Source: Amylostereum areolatum (lineage: Eukaryota > Basidiomycota > Agaricomycetes > Russulales > Stereaceae). Taken from it: a DNA stretch of 64,000 nt. Below, in pieces: positions 36,301-48,162 of the stretch. A program made the position numbers and the translations under genes. The notes under the pieces are model-generated. The model saw only the letters and a program-made list of their open reading frames with translations. It searched no databases and was not told where the DNA came from. The stretch spans positions 62,001 to 126,000 of the forward strand of contig SAXG01000044.1 in the NCBI GenBank assembly GCA_012932865.1, given 5' to 3'. Every line of letters starts with the position of its first letter. Within the stretch, counting starts at the first letter, position 1.

Positions 36301-37145
36301 CACACACCTTGCGCGTTGCGTAGTGGACGGTACCCCACGTCGCCAGTCCCCCGTTCTCCTGGAATGAAGCCGGCGTTTGAAGGGAAACGCTATGATAGAG
36401 GTCGTTGGGCCTATTCGTGATGCTCGTCCATTTGACACCAGCCGCGCTGTCCGCCGAGTTCCATTCTGCGCCGCGCAATGAGCCGATGGTCGGAAGGGGA
36501 AGACGAAGACAACGTACCTCCACTGATATCGGAGTAGACTTGGACAGTATGGTTTTGATTGTCTAGCGATCTCGCCTCAAACACAAGGTAGGAAAATGGA
36601 ATGGACTGCTTGACTGGATTCCCCACCTTGAGAGTCCGTCAGAAAAGTAGAAGCGGCGAAAGAGGCGACGGGGATGCTCACCTCAATGGGACTGATGAAA
36701 GTGACGTTAATCTCCAAAAAAGTTCCGGCATCCAACGTTATGATCGTCTGAGTGGGGGTGATGATGGTTCTGCGCAAAGTAGCGGAGGCGACACCCGGTG
36801 CGCTTCCTCCTTGAGCAAACCCTAGCCAGGAAAACTGTTTTGTTCTGGTCTGCTAGGCGAACAAAGCCTACCCATCCCAGGGTCTGGAATGGTACGAGTA
36901 AGGACTAGAGGGATGAAAAGGACGAGGAGGAAAATACTACGCACGGAGCCGAGGACGCTGTCCGGCCATTGAGCGGTGTAAGAGGTATCAGCGGCACTGG
37001 AAACCCAGGAAGAGAGGTAGGGGGATCGGATGGAGAGAGGGACGCGTCCAGGAAATAATGTTTGTTGGGCCGATACCGGAGTCAGAACGGATATCATCAG
37101 GATAACGACGGAAAAGAGGAATGCGGAGGGGCGTGAAGGATGCAT
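33342..37145 (-). CDS. Glutaminase-A-like ectoenzyme with TM tail, paralogue 1
   Basis: Fungal glutaminase A hydrolyses glutamine to glutamate and ammonia outside the cell. A signal peptide (MHPSRPSAFLFSVVILMISV, ending VSAQQ) precedes the N-terminal beta domain (KQSIPFSYLVFEARS, LATWGTVHYATR), the central domain (SFAKDLGSI, IDDFLSDFEAARTRA, YADLVSLATRQVFG, TDGTWNTSDVMMFMRD, LYASFPMFMHIDPSLGAPLL) and the C-terminal helical domain (NQTNLAIKGIIAIQAMSG, HMLLAYGQT, GYNLFADRWLGTNLV, WGMFAAAALGN). A TM helix (AIAGGVVGGLAGLAAIVGLA) and a cytosolic tail ending DAPPSYGE follow. More than ten short introns occur. Near 36830 the frame after NKTVF must shift to reach WLGFAQGG, consistent with a 2-bp loss, so the gene may be damaged. 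Confidence 0.8.
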
Positions 37146-38024
37146 TCCGATTCCGAAGACCTGGCAAGCAGCCGGGGATGGTGGAGAACAAGAAGGCAGC
37201 TGCCCGGAATGTTTGGGAGAGGAATGAAGGGGAAAGAAAGGCGACAACAGACAATCCCCGGATGTGCTAAGTACACGTTGTGCTGTCACGCCAGCAGTAC
37301 TTAGCCGGCCTGTGGACCTGGACCTTCTTCGTATATTGCGTCTGATTGTTGGGGCCGACAGTGATGAATTTAAGACAAATGACCATGAGAGCAGCTGCGC
37401 AACCTGCTAGCAGCTCGCGAATGCCTGGACATGGTCGTTATTCCGATATTTCCTACGGAAAAAAGGGAAATAAGAGTCGAAGCAGATGGTAGACGAGGGC
37501 AATGATCGGGCGAGGCGGAGGTGAACAAGGCAGCGAAAGTCGCGGCGTGCCGCGAGTGCCCGAGATCGGATCGCACCTTCGTGGGTCCTTGGGTGTCCCA
37601 CGTGTCCGCGGCCGTCACCACCATCACCGTTCCTTTTCTCGCGTGTATACCGCACTCTACCGCACTCTGCTGACTCCCTGCTCGCTGCAAGGACCCGACA
37701 AATGCCTCCCTACAGGTCTTCAGCAGCTTCAGCGCTTCAAATGGGGCTTGCTCAAGCCTCAGCACTTCCTTGTTCGATTGACTCGATGAACGGGTCGTCA
37801 GGCTCTCTGCAGGCCAATCAATAAACATCATTGTCAACGCTACTCGCAATATCCGTCCATCTTTCTTTACAAATCCATGTTTTGTAAAACGATACGCCAA
37901 TCAATCACGGTCCGCTTAAGTTCTCAGCGCAGGGAAAGGCGGCCCTCTTCTTTCTTCGTTCACTTGCGTCCCCCCACCCACAGTAGCCAGCACCAGGCGT
38001 TTCTCTCTCTCCCAGAGTATATCC
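37146..38024. other. Divergent promoter region of glutaminase paralogues 1 and 2
   Basis: About 0.9 kb between two head-to-head genes. Only overlapping non-family frames are present. Confidence 0.5.
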
Positions 38025-41000
38025 ATGTGTCGACACACACTCCTCCACGGTCTTGCCTACGTTCTTTTCCTCGTACATTGTTTCATCCCTACTCGTGCCC
38101 AACAGACATTCTTCCCCGCCAGCGTTCCCCTCGCCGTCCGTTCACCCTACCTTTTCACATACATATCAACCCAGAATGGGACTCTGCACTCCGACCACTG
38201 GCCTCGTAACCTCGCTCTTCCCGCACGTACTGTCGTCCAATATCCCCACAACGATGCTGATCTTTTTTTTTGGCTAGAATCTAGGTTGGACCTGCCTCGT
38301 CAAGGTTGACAATGGCACAACCTATCTGTGGTCGGGAGACACACGCACCGTACCCGGCACCAATGATACCACACTCAAACAGTTGACCGTGACTCCGACA
38401 CGTACGATCTTCACGCTCCAAGCTGGACCATTGGAGTTGAACATCACCTATCTATCTCCCATCGAGGTACGTCGCCTCCTCATCGCCGTCCCGCACGCCG
38501 ACACTTATTATGCTCCACGGGCAGCCGGAACGACTTCGTGAAGCAATCCATTCCGTTTTCTTACCTCGCGTTCGAAGCCCGATCCACCGATGGTTCCCCG
38601 CATCGCATGCAGGTATACACAGGGATCACCGATGGCGAGTCGCGCCTTACTATCTCATGGATAACTGAAATAATCGTGCCCAAACAGAATGGCTCGCTGC
38701 GGACCATGCTCAGAACCACACATGGGCAACGGCGCAGACAACGAATGGCAGCCAAATCCACTCATTCAGTTATTCGATACCCCGCGAGTTTACCCAGAAT
38801 TCGGGCCTAGCATCGTGGGGCACCCCTTACTACGCAACCAGACAGGTGTGCTTCGTGACGGATGGGATCTCCCTTGCATCTCACGTTAACATATATAGGG
38901 AGCTGGGGTAACCTACCGCATAGGAATGTCCGAACCCAACCCAGCGCTTTTTCTGTCTCAAGGCTCCTTAGGACAATAGCGTGGACCCCGGTGCTCCTCG
39001 CATAATCCAGGGCGGCAATACGTACAGTCGTCGTGACCACCTGAATGGATTCTGATGCTAACAGCGTGTGTATAGATCCTTCACTTCACTCACCTTCGCA
39101 CATGACCTGGGGACAATTGAGAGCACATCAGCACCCGTTGTGTGGGCGATAGGCCACACGTTCGACTCTGACAGCACATCTGCCGTTCAATACCAAGACT
39201 TGTCCGGAAATCCTGCCCAGCGTCGAAGCATTGTACTACGTTACTCAATATTCGGATGATCACACCTTGGTAAAGCGCCGTGTCCTTCTTGGGGGTTTTC
39301 CTGTGCTCACGGTGCCGTCAGATCGATGACTTCCTCAACGATTTCCCGGCCGCTCTCGAGCGCTCGATCAAATTGGACGCCAACCTGACCAACGCTGCCG
39401 CCTCCAGGGTCCCCGGTTCCGAGTACTCTGACCTCATCGCGCTCGCCACTCGGCAGGTAATGGGATCTACATCCCTTACGATTAGTAAAGGTTCCGATGG
39501 CTCGTGGAACAAATCGGATGTGATGATGTTTTGGCGGGATCTGGGCAATGGACCGCCTGAGTACGCCCCGATCTTGCTCTTCCTGGTGCCATACACTCAC
39601 CCACACCAACAGCCAAATCAGCCCACCAGATGGTCTCTTCACGACGTTTCCTATGTTCTTGTACTTGAACCCGTCGTTTGGCGCCCCGCTTCTTGAGCCT
39701 CTGCTTCGCTTCCAAGCCTCGCCGGCATACACAAATCCATACGCTGCCGCCAACATTGGTATAGTCGGTTTGTTTACCCTTCTAGTCCAGCCTCATTGAG
39801 TTCGCACAGGTGTCGGTCCATGGCCAAATATGACTGCGAACAACTCTTTACACAATCAAGGCATCGAACGTAAGCTGATGGCTGTTTGTTCATGCATCTA
39901 AGTTGTATCTCACTCCTCTCTAAAGAGTCGGCCAATATGATCATTTTATCCTATGCTCAGGCCCGCGGAACGGGCGATACATCTCTTGTCGGACGATATG
40001 TGAGTTTTGTACCCATATGCGTAAGCCATCCTCCGTAACGATCACGCTTTCCAGTACCAGCTACTCAAATCATGGACGGACTACCTCATAAGCCCGACAG
40101 TTTCCACGACCACGGTCTTCAATAACGGGCAGTGCGTCGTTCGGGGGTTTGTCCGTGCAAGCTGCTCACGTCTCGCACAGGTTATCCGCTGACGGATTGA
40201 GCATCGCAAACCAGACAAACCTGGCGATCAAAGGTATCATCGCGATCAAAGCCATGTCCATGATAGCGTCCTTGACTGGGAACACCGCCGATGCCACGAC
40301 CTACTCGGTGTGCCAGTTTTCTTCTTCTCAGTCCTACTCCTAATCTCGTGTCACAGGACAAATCTCGAGACTTTTATGTCCAGTGGAAGTCGCACGCGTT
40401 GGCAGAGGATGGACACATGCTGCTCGCGTACGGTGCCGACAGCTCGAGCTTCTCCCTTGGGTATAACGTCTTCGCAGACCTTTGGCTGGGCACTGGTGTC
40501 GTAGATTCCGATGTAAGGAAACTCGCCCTTTCTAACATTCACGCTATTCTGATTTCACGATAGGTAACGAGCGGTCTATCTCGTCAAGTGAACAACCTCT
40601 TTTCTTTCTCTCCTGGCAACACCCAGTTTGGCGTAGCAATGGATAGCACTGTGCTAGATCGAATTCGGCCAGGTGCGTCCCATGGTCGTCCAAAGAAGGC
40701 TGCCGTGGATTGACAGCTTCGTGCAGACTGGAACATGTTCGTCGCGGCCACGGTAAACGACTCAAAAACGCGAAGCTCCATGGTCTCACGGATTCACGCG
40801 CGTGCGTCGCTCAACACAACGGACGCCGCACAGTTTCCTCTGGAATGGAGCTCCACAAATCTAACCACTCTCTTTGGAGGTGGAACGTACGCGATTTCCC
40901 TTTTTATGCGACTGGCATGAACGCTTACGTCCGTATCTTCCGGCAGTCCTCGTCAAGGTGCCGTATTTGCACCCCTCGTCCTCACGTATGCATATTTGTT

Positions 41001-41654
41001 GTATACTAGATGTACCCACAGTGATCAATCCCAAACAGAGGCTCCGTGGCCACCGCGTCTTCAGGAGCTGCCGACGACAGCGCGTCCTCGAGATCCCCTG
41101 TCGCAGCCATCGCAGGTGGGGTAATCGGGGGTGTCCTTGGTAGTGTCGCGCTCGTCGGCTTCGCGTTATATCTCCGACGTCACCACCAACGCAGCCGGCG
41201 CGCGCGCGTCATCGACCGCTCATCCTTCAGCGGAGAAAGGTCGATGCAGATCATGAACGAGACGTCGCCGTTCGTTGTGCAGTCGCCCTTTGCTATGCAG
41301 GAAGACCACTTGCGGGTCGCGTCGACCGGGGACAGCGCCGTCACGTACCTGTCCCCGTCATCCAACACCATGCTCCTCCCATCCGAAACGTCCCAAGATA
41401 GACCCACGCCTCCCGCGTCTGTATCCGCGAACCAAACGCGCGCGCTCTCGCCCAAAGAGCTTCTGGAGCTACGACACGCGACCCGCGCGGGCAGCTCTCC
41501 CTCCGTATCCCGCGATATTCCGCCCATGGTTATGTCCAACAGCGCAAACACGGTTTCGGAAGGGGATGCGGACGCGCGTATCGAGGAGCTGAGGAGAGAG
41601 TTCCAGGCGCTTAGGCAGCGAGTGGAGCCTCCGCCGAGCTATGTCGACGGGTGA
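38025..41654 (+). pseudogene. Glutaminase-A-like ectoenzyme with TM tail, paralogue 2 (two frame lesions)
   Basis: Signal peptide (HGLAYVLFLVHCFIPTRAQQ), TFFPASVPLAVRSPYLF, KQSIPFSYLAFEARSTDGSP, LASWGTPYYATRQ, SLTFAHDLGTIESTSAP, IDDFLNDFPAALERSIK, YSDLIALATRQVMG, SDGSWNKSDVMMFWRDLG, FPMFLYLNPSFGAPLLEPL, NQTNLAIKGIIAIKAMSM, GYNVFADLWLGTGVVDSD, a TM helix (GGVIGGVLGSVALVGFALYL) and a tail with ALSPKELLELRHATR ending PPPSYVDG are all present. Two single-base insertions break the frame: one after SQGS near 38970 and one after NPAQRRS near 39231. At the second site a GTACTAC donor could remove the lesion while keeping frame, at the cost of 13 residues. Either pseudogene or assembly error. Confidence 0.75.
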
Positions 41655-42144
41655 GAAGATTCTCATCCGCTGCTTTGCATACGACCTTCTCCTGTTTGTC
41701 CTACCTACTCATCATCGCATTCAGCGGTGCGTTGAATATATTTGGGATTGACATTGCGAACATAGCTTCCGAGACGCTTCCTGAGTACATACTGAGCTGG
41801 TAGTAAGTACGAGGACCTCCTGTATGCTACTTCGAGCTGCCGAAAATCCCAGCGGTGCGGGGCTATAAGGATGCATATAAGAAGATTTGGGAAAAAGATT
41901 CGTGTAGTGTGTGGATGTGGTCTATTATACGAAACGATTATAAGATGTGTAAGTGAACCGGAAAGTCATAAACCGTAAGGAGAGATGGGGAAGGAAGGGT
42001 GGAGGCCATGGTCGTTTCTTCGTCAAATGTGAAGAGATGTCTATGCGGGGAAATCGTCTAGTACGGAAGCTTGGTCAGTGCAATATACACTACACCAAAA
42101 AGCATGGCTGACCATCATCCTACACTCGCCCGCCAGCTCGAGGA
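41655..42144. other. Short intergenic stretch
   Basis: 3' flank of paralogue 2 and 3' flank of the minus-strand TM gene. No feature seen. Confidence 0.5.
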
Positions 42145-42756
42145 TCATATCTGTCCAGGAAGGCCTCTTTCGTCGGCGCGGCCCTCGCCGCTTTCGGGAC
42201 CGCCATCCTCCCCGAAACAACCGCCACCTTGGACCGTTTCTCCCTCGACGTCCACCTGGTCAGCACAAGCAGCGCCAGTGCCTGCGTCCCCAAGCTCCGC
42301 GTCCCTGTGCTGTTTCGCACGACGCGCCCGTTCCTTCAGTTCGGCCTTGACGATCGCCCTGCGCTCGCGGTCCCCTGCCGCCCTCATCATCGCCATATCG
42401 CACTCCAAGACGTATCTCCCCTCCTGCCTCCGCCAGACCCACTTGAGGCCGTCGAAGGCCGCCGGTGCGCACGGCTCGCCGAAGCACTTGTGCAGCGGAT
42501 ATTGCGTGCGCCGATCGCCGACCGCGAACCACGCGTCGATGTCGGCGTCGGGGCCAGAAGCTTCGGGCGGGAGGTGGTTCTTAAACTGACGGCGGAGGAG
42601 GCGCGCGACGCGCGAGAACTGGCCGAGGGCACCGAGGAGGGTGATGAGGGCGATCGTGATGAGGATGAGGGCCACGGCGACGACCCAGGTGCGCCAATTC
42701 GAGAAGGGATCTCGGGGAGCCGAAGGAGAGGGGTCGGAGTTGGATGTACTATCCAT
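42145..42756 (-). CDS. Single-pass membrane protein, unknown
   Basis: A 203-codon frame without introns. Residues 1-22 are Ser/Pro-rich, followed by one strong TM helix (TWVVAVALILITIALITLL), a basic stretch (RVARLLRRQFKNHLP), a short folded-looking part (DAWFAVGDRRTQYPLHKCFG, GLKWVWRRQEGRYVLECDM) and a basic helical region (RERRAIVKAELKERARRAKQ) before a Gly/Glu-rich end. No family recognised. It lies inside the glutaminase cluster between paralogues 2 and 3, opposite in strand; a functional link is untested. Confidence 0.6.
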   Translation of the reverse strand: MDSTSNSDPSPSAPRDPFSNWRTWVVAVALILITIALITLLGALGQFSRVARLLRRQFKNHLPPEASGPDADIDAWFAVGDRRTQYPLHKCFGEPCAPAAFDGLKWVWRRQEGRYVLECDMAMMRAAGDRERRAIVKAELKERARRAKQHRDAELGDAGTGAACADQVDVEGETVQGGGCFGEDGGPESGEGRADERGLPGQI

Positions 42757-44080
42757 TGCAAGCGCGCTCGTACAGGGTGTTGTTGTCCAAAGAGGAGGGC
42801 AGTGGCGTCGATGTCAAACCTGTCCACGGTTGTGGGGTCGGTGGCAAATCGGAGCTCGGGGCTCTGGGAGGGAACAGATATGAGACCAGGTGCCTAAAAT
42901 GGACGGGAGAGACAAAGGTTGAGCGCGCCGATGCAGAGATAGGGAGAGAAAGTCGCACCGACTAAAGCCTTTACATCTTTCTCTTCCATTGTTCGTCCAT
43001 TGTCCAATGGTTATGGTGCAGAGCGGTCACTGGACCGCGGCAATTCGGTGGCAGACGCGATCATGTGATGCATTCGTCCAAGGAACTTGGGTGACGAGTC
43101 GGAAATTTGCTCCGGACATCAATTTACCACCTGTCAGGCTGCCACTCCTTCCTATACCTTGCTCTTTCATCCTGTACGGATGGCAGTAGAACCTCGAGAT
43201 TTTTTGCCGAGATGCATGGGAAAGTATCTACTTAGTACGTACTGATGAGCCTCGATCAGTCTTTGCGCCCCCTAGCTCTTGCGGTGAAAGCCTCACATCT
43301 GATCGTTTCAACGCCTCTCCATCAAGTATGCGTAAGCACAACCTTACGTTCATAATTGAACATTCTAAATCAGTGCATTTTCCTCTTCAGACTTCAGCAA
43401 TACCCTCCATCCAGGCTATAACCACTAGCCTTAAGTACTTGCAGCAATTTGGTTGGCAATGGCCATCCTTGATTCAGTAGTTGAACGAGTGATGTTTACC
43501 ATGACCTCGTACCGCATGCCGCACTTGACGACAACACTTTTGTTCCCGCTCAAGTTTGGTGCTGGAAACGCCCATTCCAAGGTGCAATCAAGGTGATCAT
43601 GCGATGCATGTTATCATAAGTACACACCGGCAAGTACGCAATTCGTACGTGTGGTGCATGACTGACATCTGAGCGACACAGTCACAACACGCAGTACGTT
43701 TCACTCTCCCTGCTCACCACCTTATGTATAGCTCTGGAGTTGCCCGTGTCTTTGGTGACTTCGCCTTCTCTTTTACTCGATTCATCAGAATATCTGATTC
43801 AGATGGATCAGCGACCAGTGCTCTGGGTAGGTCAAGGTTAAGTCAGTAAGTGCGTTGCCTTCTCCGTACGGTCCATACATTACGACGGACGAATTAGGTC
43901 GTTAGCTTTCTTTATCATGGACCATAGTGGACGCTGCTTGTGCATGTTGTTGTCTGGCAGTGCTTTCTTCCCTCATCCTAACTTACCTTCTTCGGCCCCA
44001 TCAACCCATTTTTCTTGCCCTCCCCCCCTCCTCGTGCACAAACCCCTCGGTCTATGCAATCACACTTCTCTCGTGCTCCG
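42757..44080. other. Intergenic stretch, 1.3 kb
   Basis: AT-richer than its surroundings, without a convincing gene. It may include the promoter of paralogue 3; no repeat or RNA gene was recognised. Confidence 0.5.
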
Positions 44081-47000
44081 ATGTGCACTAACACAATCAT
44101 TCGCGCCCTCGCGTACTTTTTATTCCTTATATGCGCTCCTTTCCCTCTTTCCCGTGCACAGCAGACATTTTTTCCCGCCAGCGTTCCCCTCGTTATCCGC
44201 GCTCCCTACTCTTGGTCTTACATATATACTCAAAACGGCACCACTCACTCTAATGAAGTGCCGCACACCTCCGGCAACGGTGGCAAGGCAAGGTCCTTTC
44301 TTTCACTCTCCCACAGCGGCGCTGACTCACCTCCTCTTGACCAGGGTTTGGGATGGACGGGTCTGATCAAGGTCGACAACAGTACAACGTACTTGTGGTC
44401 GGGCGATACACGCCTCGTGCCTGGTACTAGCGATACAGCAGTCAAACAGATGATTATAACCCCCACGCGCACAATATTCATTCTTGAAGCCGGGCCGTTG
44501 GAGTTGAATGTCACATATCTAACTCCGATCGAGGTTCGTGACCAACTCATCGGCATGCCTAACACTAATACCACATTTCCCTATGGGTAGCCAGATGACT
44601 TCGTCAAGCAGTCCATTCCCTTTTCTTATCTCTCGTTCGAAGCCCGGTCTACTGACGGATCTCCTCATCATATGCAAGTGTACTCTGGAATCAGTGGCCG
44701 TGAGTTTAGACCCTATCAATTCGTGACCAGTTAGACGATGACCGTGATGACATAGAGTGGCTTGGCCAGGATTACTCGCTGAATCATACTTGGAAAACGG
44801 TGCAGACAACGAATGGCAGTCAAATACACTCTTTCAATCTTGCTGCGCCCCAAGAGTTCGGAGAGGATGATGGCATAGCATTATGGGGGACACTTTACTA
44901 TGCTACCAGACAGGTGAGCTTCAAGAAGAAATTGTTGTCCACTGGCAGCATCTCAGGCTGACTTTGTTTTAGGGAACAGGGGTAACCTATAGAATAGGAA
45001 TATCCGATCCCAGTCCAGCACTCTTCCTAGACCAGGGATTTCTCGACAACAGCGTAGACTCTGGAAGTCCCCGTGTAATTCAGGGTGGCAATATGTACGT
45101 TCTTCCGATTACTTGTATCGATTCTTAGTCTGAGAATGTGACGGCGCAGAAATTTCACTTCCCTCACGTTCGCACATGACCTGGGGACGATCGAGAGCAC
45201 GTCAGCTCCAATCGTGTGGGCGATAGGCCACACATTCGACTCTGACAACACCTCTGCCATCCAATTTCAAGACTTATCCGGAAATCCCCCTCAGCGTCGA
45301 AGTCCTTTACTATGTTACTCAATATTCAGATGACCACATCTTGGTAAAGCGTGATGTTCTTCAGGGAAGTCGCCTTTGAACATCACTGACTTCCGCTTCC
45401 GCAGATTGATGACTTCCTCAACGACTTCCCGGCCGCTCTCGAGCGCTCGATCAAGTTGGACGCGAATCTCACCGAACGCTGCCTGCCTCCAGGCATTCCC
45501 TGGACTCCGAGTACTCTGACCTCATCGCGCTCGCGACACGGACAGGGCTCAGGTTTCACGTCGCTCACGATCAGCAAAGGTTCCGATGGCTCGTGGAACA
45601 AATCGGACGTGATGATGTTTTGGCGGGATCTGGGCAATGGACCGCCTGAGTGTGTCCTCGATTTTTCTCTTCCTGATGTCGGACACTCACTCACACCCAC
45701 AGTCAAATCAACCCACCAGATGGTCTCTACTCGATTTTCCCCCTGTTCTTGTACTTGAACCCGTCGTTTGGTGCGCTGCTTCTTGAACCTCTGCTTCGCT
45801 TCCAATCTTCGCCAGCGTACACAAATCCGTACGCTGCCTCCAGCATCGGTAGAGTCGGTCCCTTTACCCTTCCAGTCGAGCCTCATTGAGTTGGCGCAGG
45901 TACCGGTAAATGGCCAAACGTGACCGCGAACAATTCTTTACACAATCAAGGCATTGAGCGTAAGCTCATAGGCTGTTTGTCTATGCATCTAAGTTGTATC
46001 TCACTCCTCTCCTAAAGAGTCAGCCAATATGATCATCTTATCCTATGCTCAGGCCCGCGGAACGGGCGATACCTCTCTTCTCGGGCGATATGTGAGTTTT
46101 GTACCCATATGCGTAAGCCATCTTCTGTAACGATCACGCCTTTCCAGTACCAGCTTCTCAAGTCATGGACGGACTATCTCATAAGCCCGACAGGTTTCCA
46201 CGACCACGGTCTTCAATAACGGACAGTGCGTCGTTCGGGGTTTGTCCGTGCTAGCCGCTCACGTCTCGCACAGGTTATCCGCTGACGGATTGGGCATCGC
46301 AAACCAGACAAACCTGGCGATCAAGGGTATCATCGCGATCAAGGCCATGTCCATGATAGCATCCTTGACTGGAAACACCGCTGATGCCACGACCTACTCG
46401 GTGCGCCAGTTTCTCCTCTTCTTAGTACTATTTCTAACCTTGTCTCTCAGGATAAATCTCGAGACTTTTATGTCCAGTGGAAGTCACACGCGTTAGCAGC
46501 AGATGGACACATGCTGCTCGCGTACGGTGCCGACAGCTCGAGCTTCTCCCTTGGGTATAACGTCTTCGCGGACATTTGGCTGGGCACTGGTGTTGTAGAC
46601 TCCGATGTAAGTAAACCCGCCCTTTCTAACCTTCACATATCCTGATTTCACGACAGGTAACGAGCGGTCTATCTCGTCAAGTGAACAACCTCTTCTCTTT
46701 CTCGCCTGGCAACACTCACTTCGGCGTAGCAATGGATAGCACTGTGCTAGATCGAATTCGACCAGGCGAGTCCCATGCCCTTCCGAAGAAGGCTGCAGTG
46801 GATTGACAGCTTCGTGCAGATTGGAACATGTTCGTCGCGGTCGCAGTAAATAACTCGACAACACGAAACGAAATTGTTTCGAGGGTACATGCACGTGTGG
46901 CACTCAACACCACCGACAACGAGCTGTTTCCTTTGAAATGGAGTTCCACAAATGGTAGCTCTTTGTTTTTTACGTCTGCAAGGTAGGGCCTCCCTTCTAC

Positions 47001-47670
47001 GACGCGCGGCGGCGTGATGAACCTCATGCACCGTTTTCAATGACAGTCCTCGCCAAGCTGCTGTATTCGCGCCCCTTGTTCTTTCGTACGCATGCTTACG
47101 GCCCACTAGTCTTCCTCGTGTTGATCATCTGCCAACAGAAGTGCTATCGCCGACACCACCCCATCCTCGACCGTTTCAGCCACCCCATCGCCAGGTGTAC
47201 ACGGCACATCCAACACATCCTCGACTATTCCCATTGTGGGCGGCGTGGTCGGCGGTGTTCTTGGCAGTATGGTGCTCGCCGGCCTCGCCTACTTCTGGCG
47301 TCGTTATCAAAGCAGACAGCGTCTCCGTATTCACCGTGAATTCGTCAACGGTGAAACATCGATCCAGCACACATACGAGGCTGAGCCCTTCGTTATACAA
47401 GAAGGAAACTTGCGAAGCGTGTCGACCGGAGCCAGCGCCACCATGAACCAAACAAGCACCCTCTCACCTAAAGGTCTTCTACAACTCCGGCATGCAACTC
47501 TACCTACTGAAGATACGGAAATCCGTTCAACCAATGCGATTCCCGTCAGCGCAAACATTGTTGCTGAAGGTGATGTCGACGATCGTTTCGAGGAGCTAAG
47601 GAGGGAAATCCAAGCGCTTAGGCAGACTCGAATGGTTTCGGACCCTCCCCCGAGTTATGTCGATGAATAA
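44081..47670 (+). pseudogene. Glutaminase-A-like ectoenzyme with TM tail, paralogue 3 (several frame lesions)
   Basis: Signal peptide (IIRALAYFLFLICAPFPLS + RAQQ), TFFPASVPLVIRAPYSW, KQSIPFSYLSFEARSTDGSP, VTYRIGISDPSPALFLD, SLTFAHDLGTIESTSAP, IDDFLNDFPAALERSIK, SDGSWNKSDVMMFWRDLG, NQTNLAIKGIIAIKAMSM and the C-terminal TM helix (GGVVGGVLGSMVLAGLAYF) with tail ending DPPPSYVDE remain recognisable and very close to paralogue 2. Lesions: a one-base insertion after NPPQRRS near 45300 (same site as in paralogue 2), scrambled sequence with several indels at about 45470-45560 where paralogue 2 has YSDLIALATRQ, and one extra G near 46193 that ends the frame early. Best read as a decayed duplicate of paralogue 2. 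Confidence 0.8.
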
Positions 47671-48162
47671 GGACTTCCGCGAAATGTACTTATCTTGTTC
47701 ACGAGACGGTGAGACCCAGTGTATTGTTCATTGATCTCGATCCAGCACCTTGTTCGCAACGATACGTCGCACTAGCCGACCCCGACGATCCCGTGCAGTG
47801 TAGTTTTGCTTCCTGTCGTCCCTTGCAATACATACCTATATGGCCAGGACTCTCCGAAGGGTCAGGTAACGCTCAAACCAGTTGTGCTTACATCTCGTCA
47901 GCTTGCGGTGGAACCGGGGAACATGTTCGCATTGAATGTCTACGCGTCTGACTTGAAATTGTTCTTCGGCATACAATATACATGCACTATGCTATCTTGG
48001 CAAGGTGCGCGGTCGGAAAGAGGAGCAGCCATGAGCGGGTGTGCGACCCTTCTGCTGGAGATCACTGATGCATAAAGGCCCGATAGAAGTTGTTCAAACC
48101 AGCCTTCCGGGTGGCATATTACAGGGTAGGGGAAATGCACGCTCGCGGAGGGTCATGTACAC
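47671..48162. other. Short intergenic stretch
   Basis: Between the convergent 3' ends of paralogues 3 and 4. No feature seen. Confidence 0.5.
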
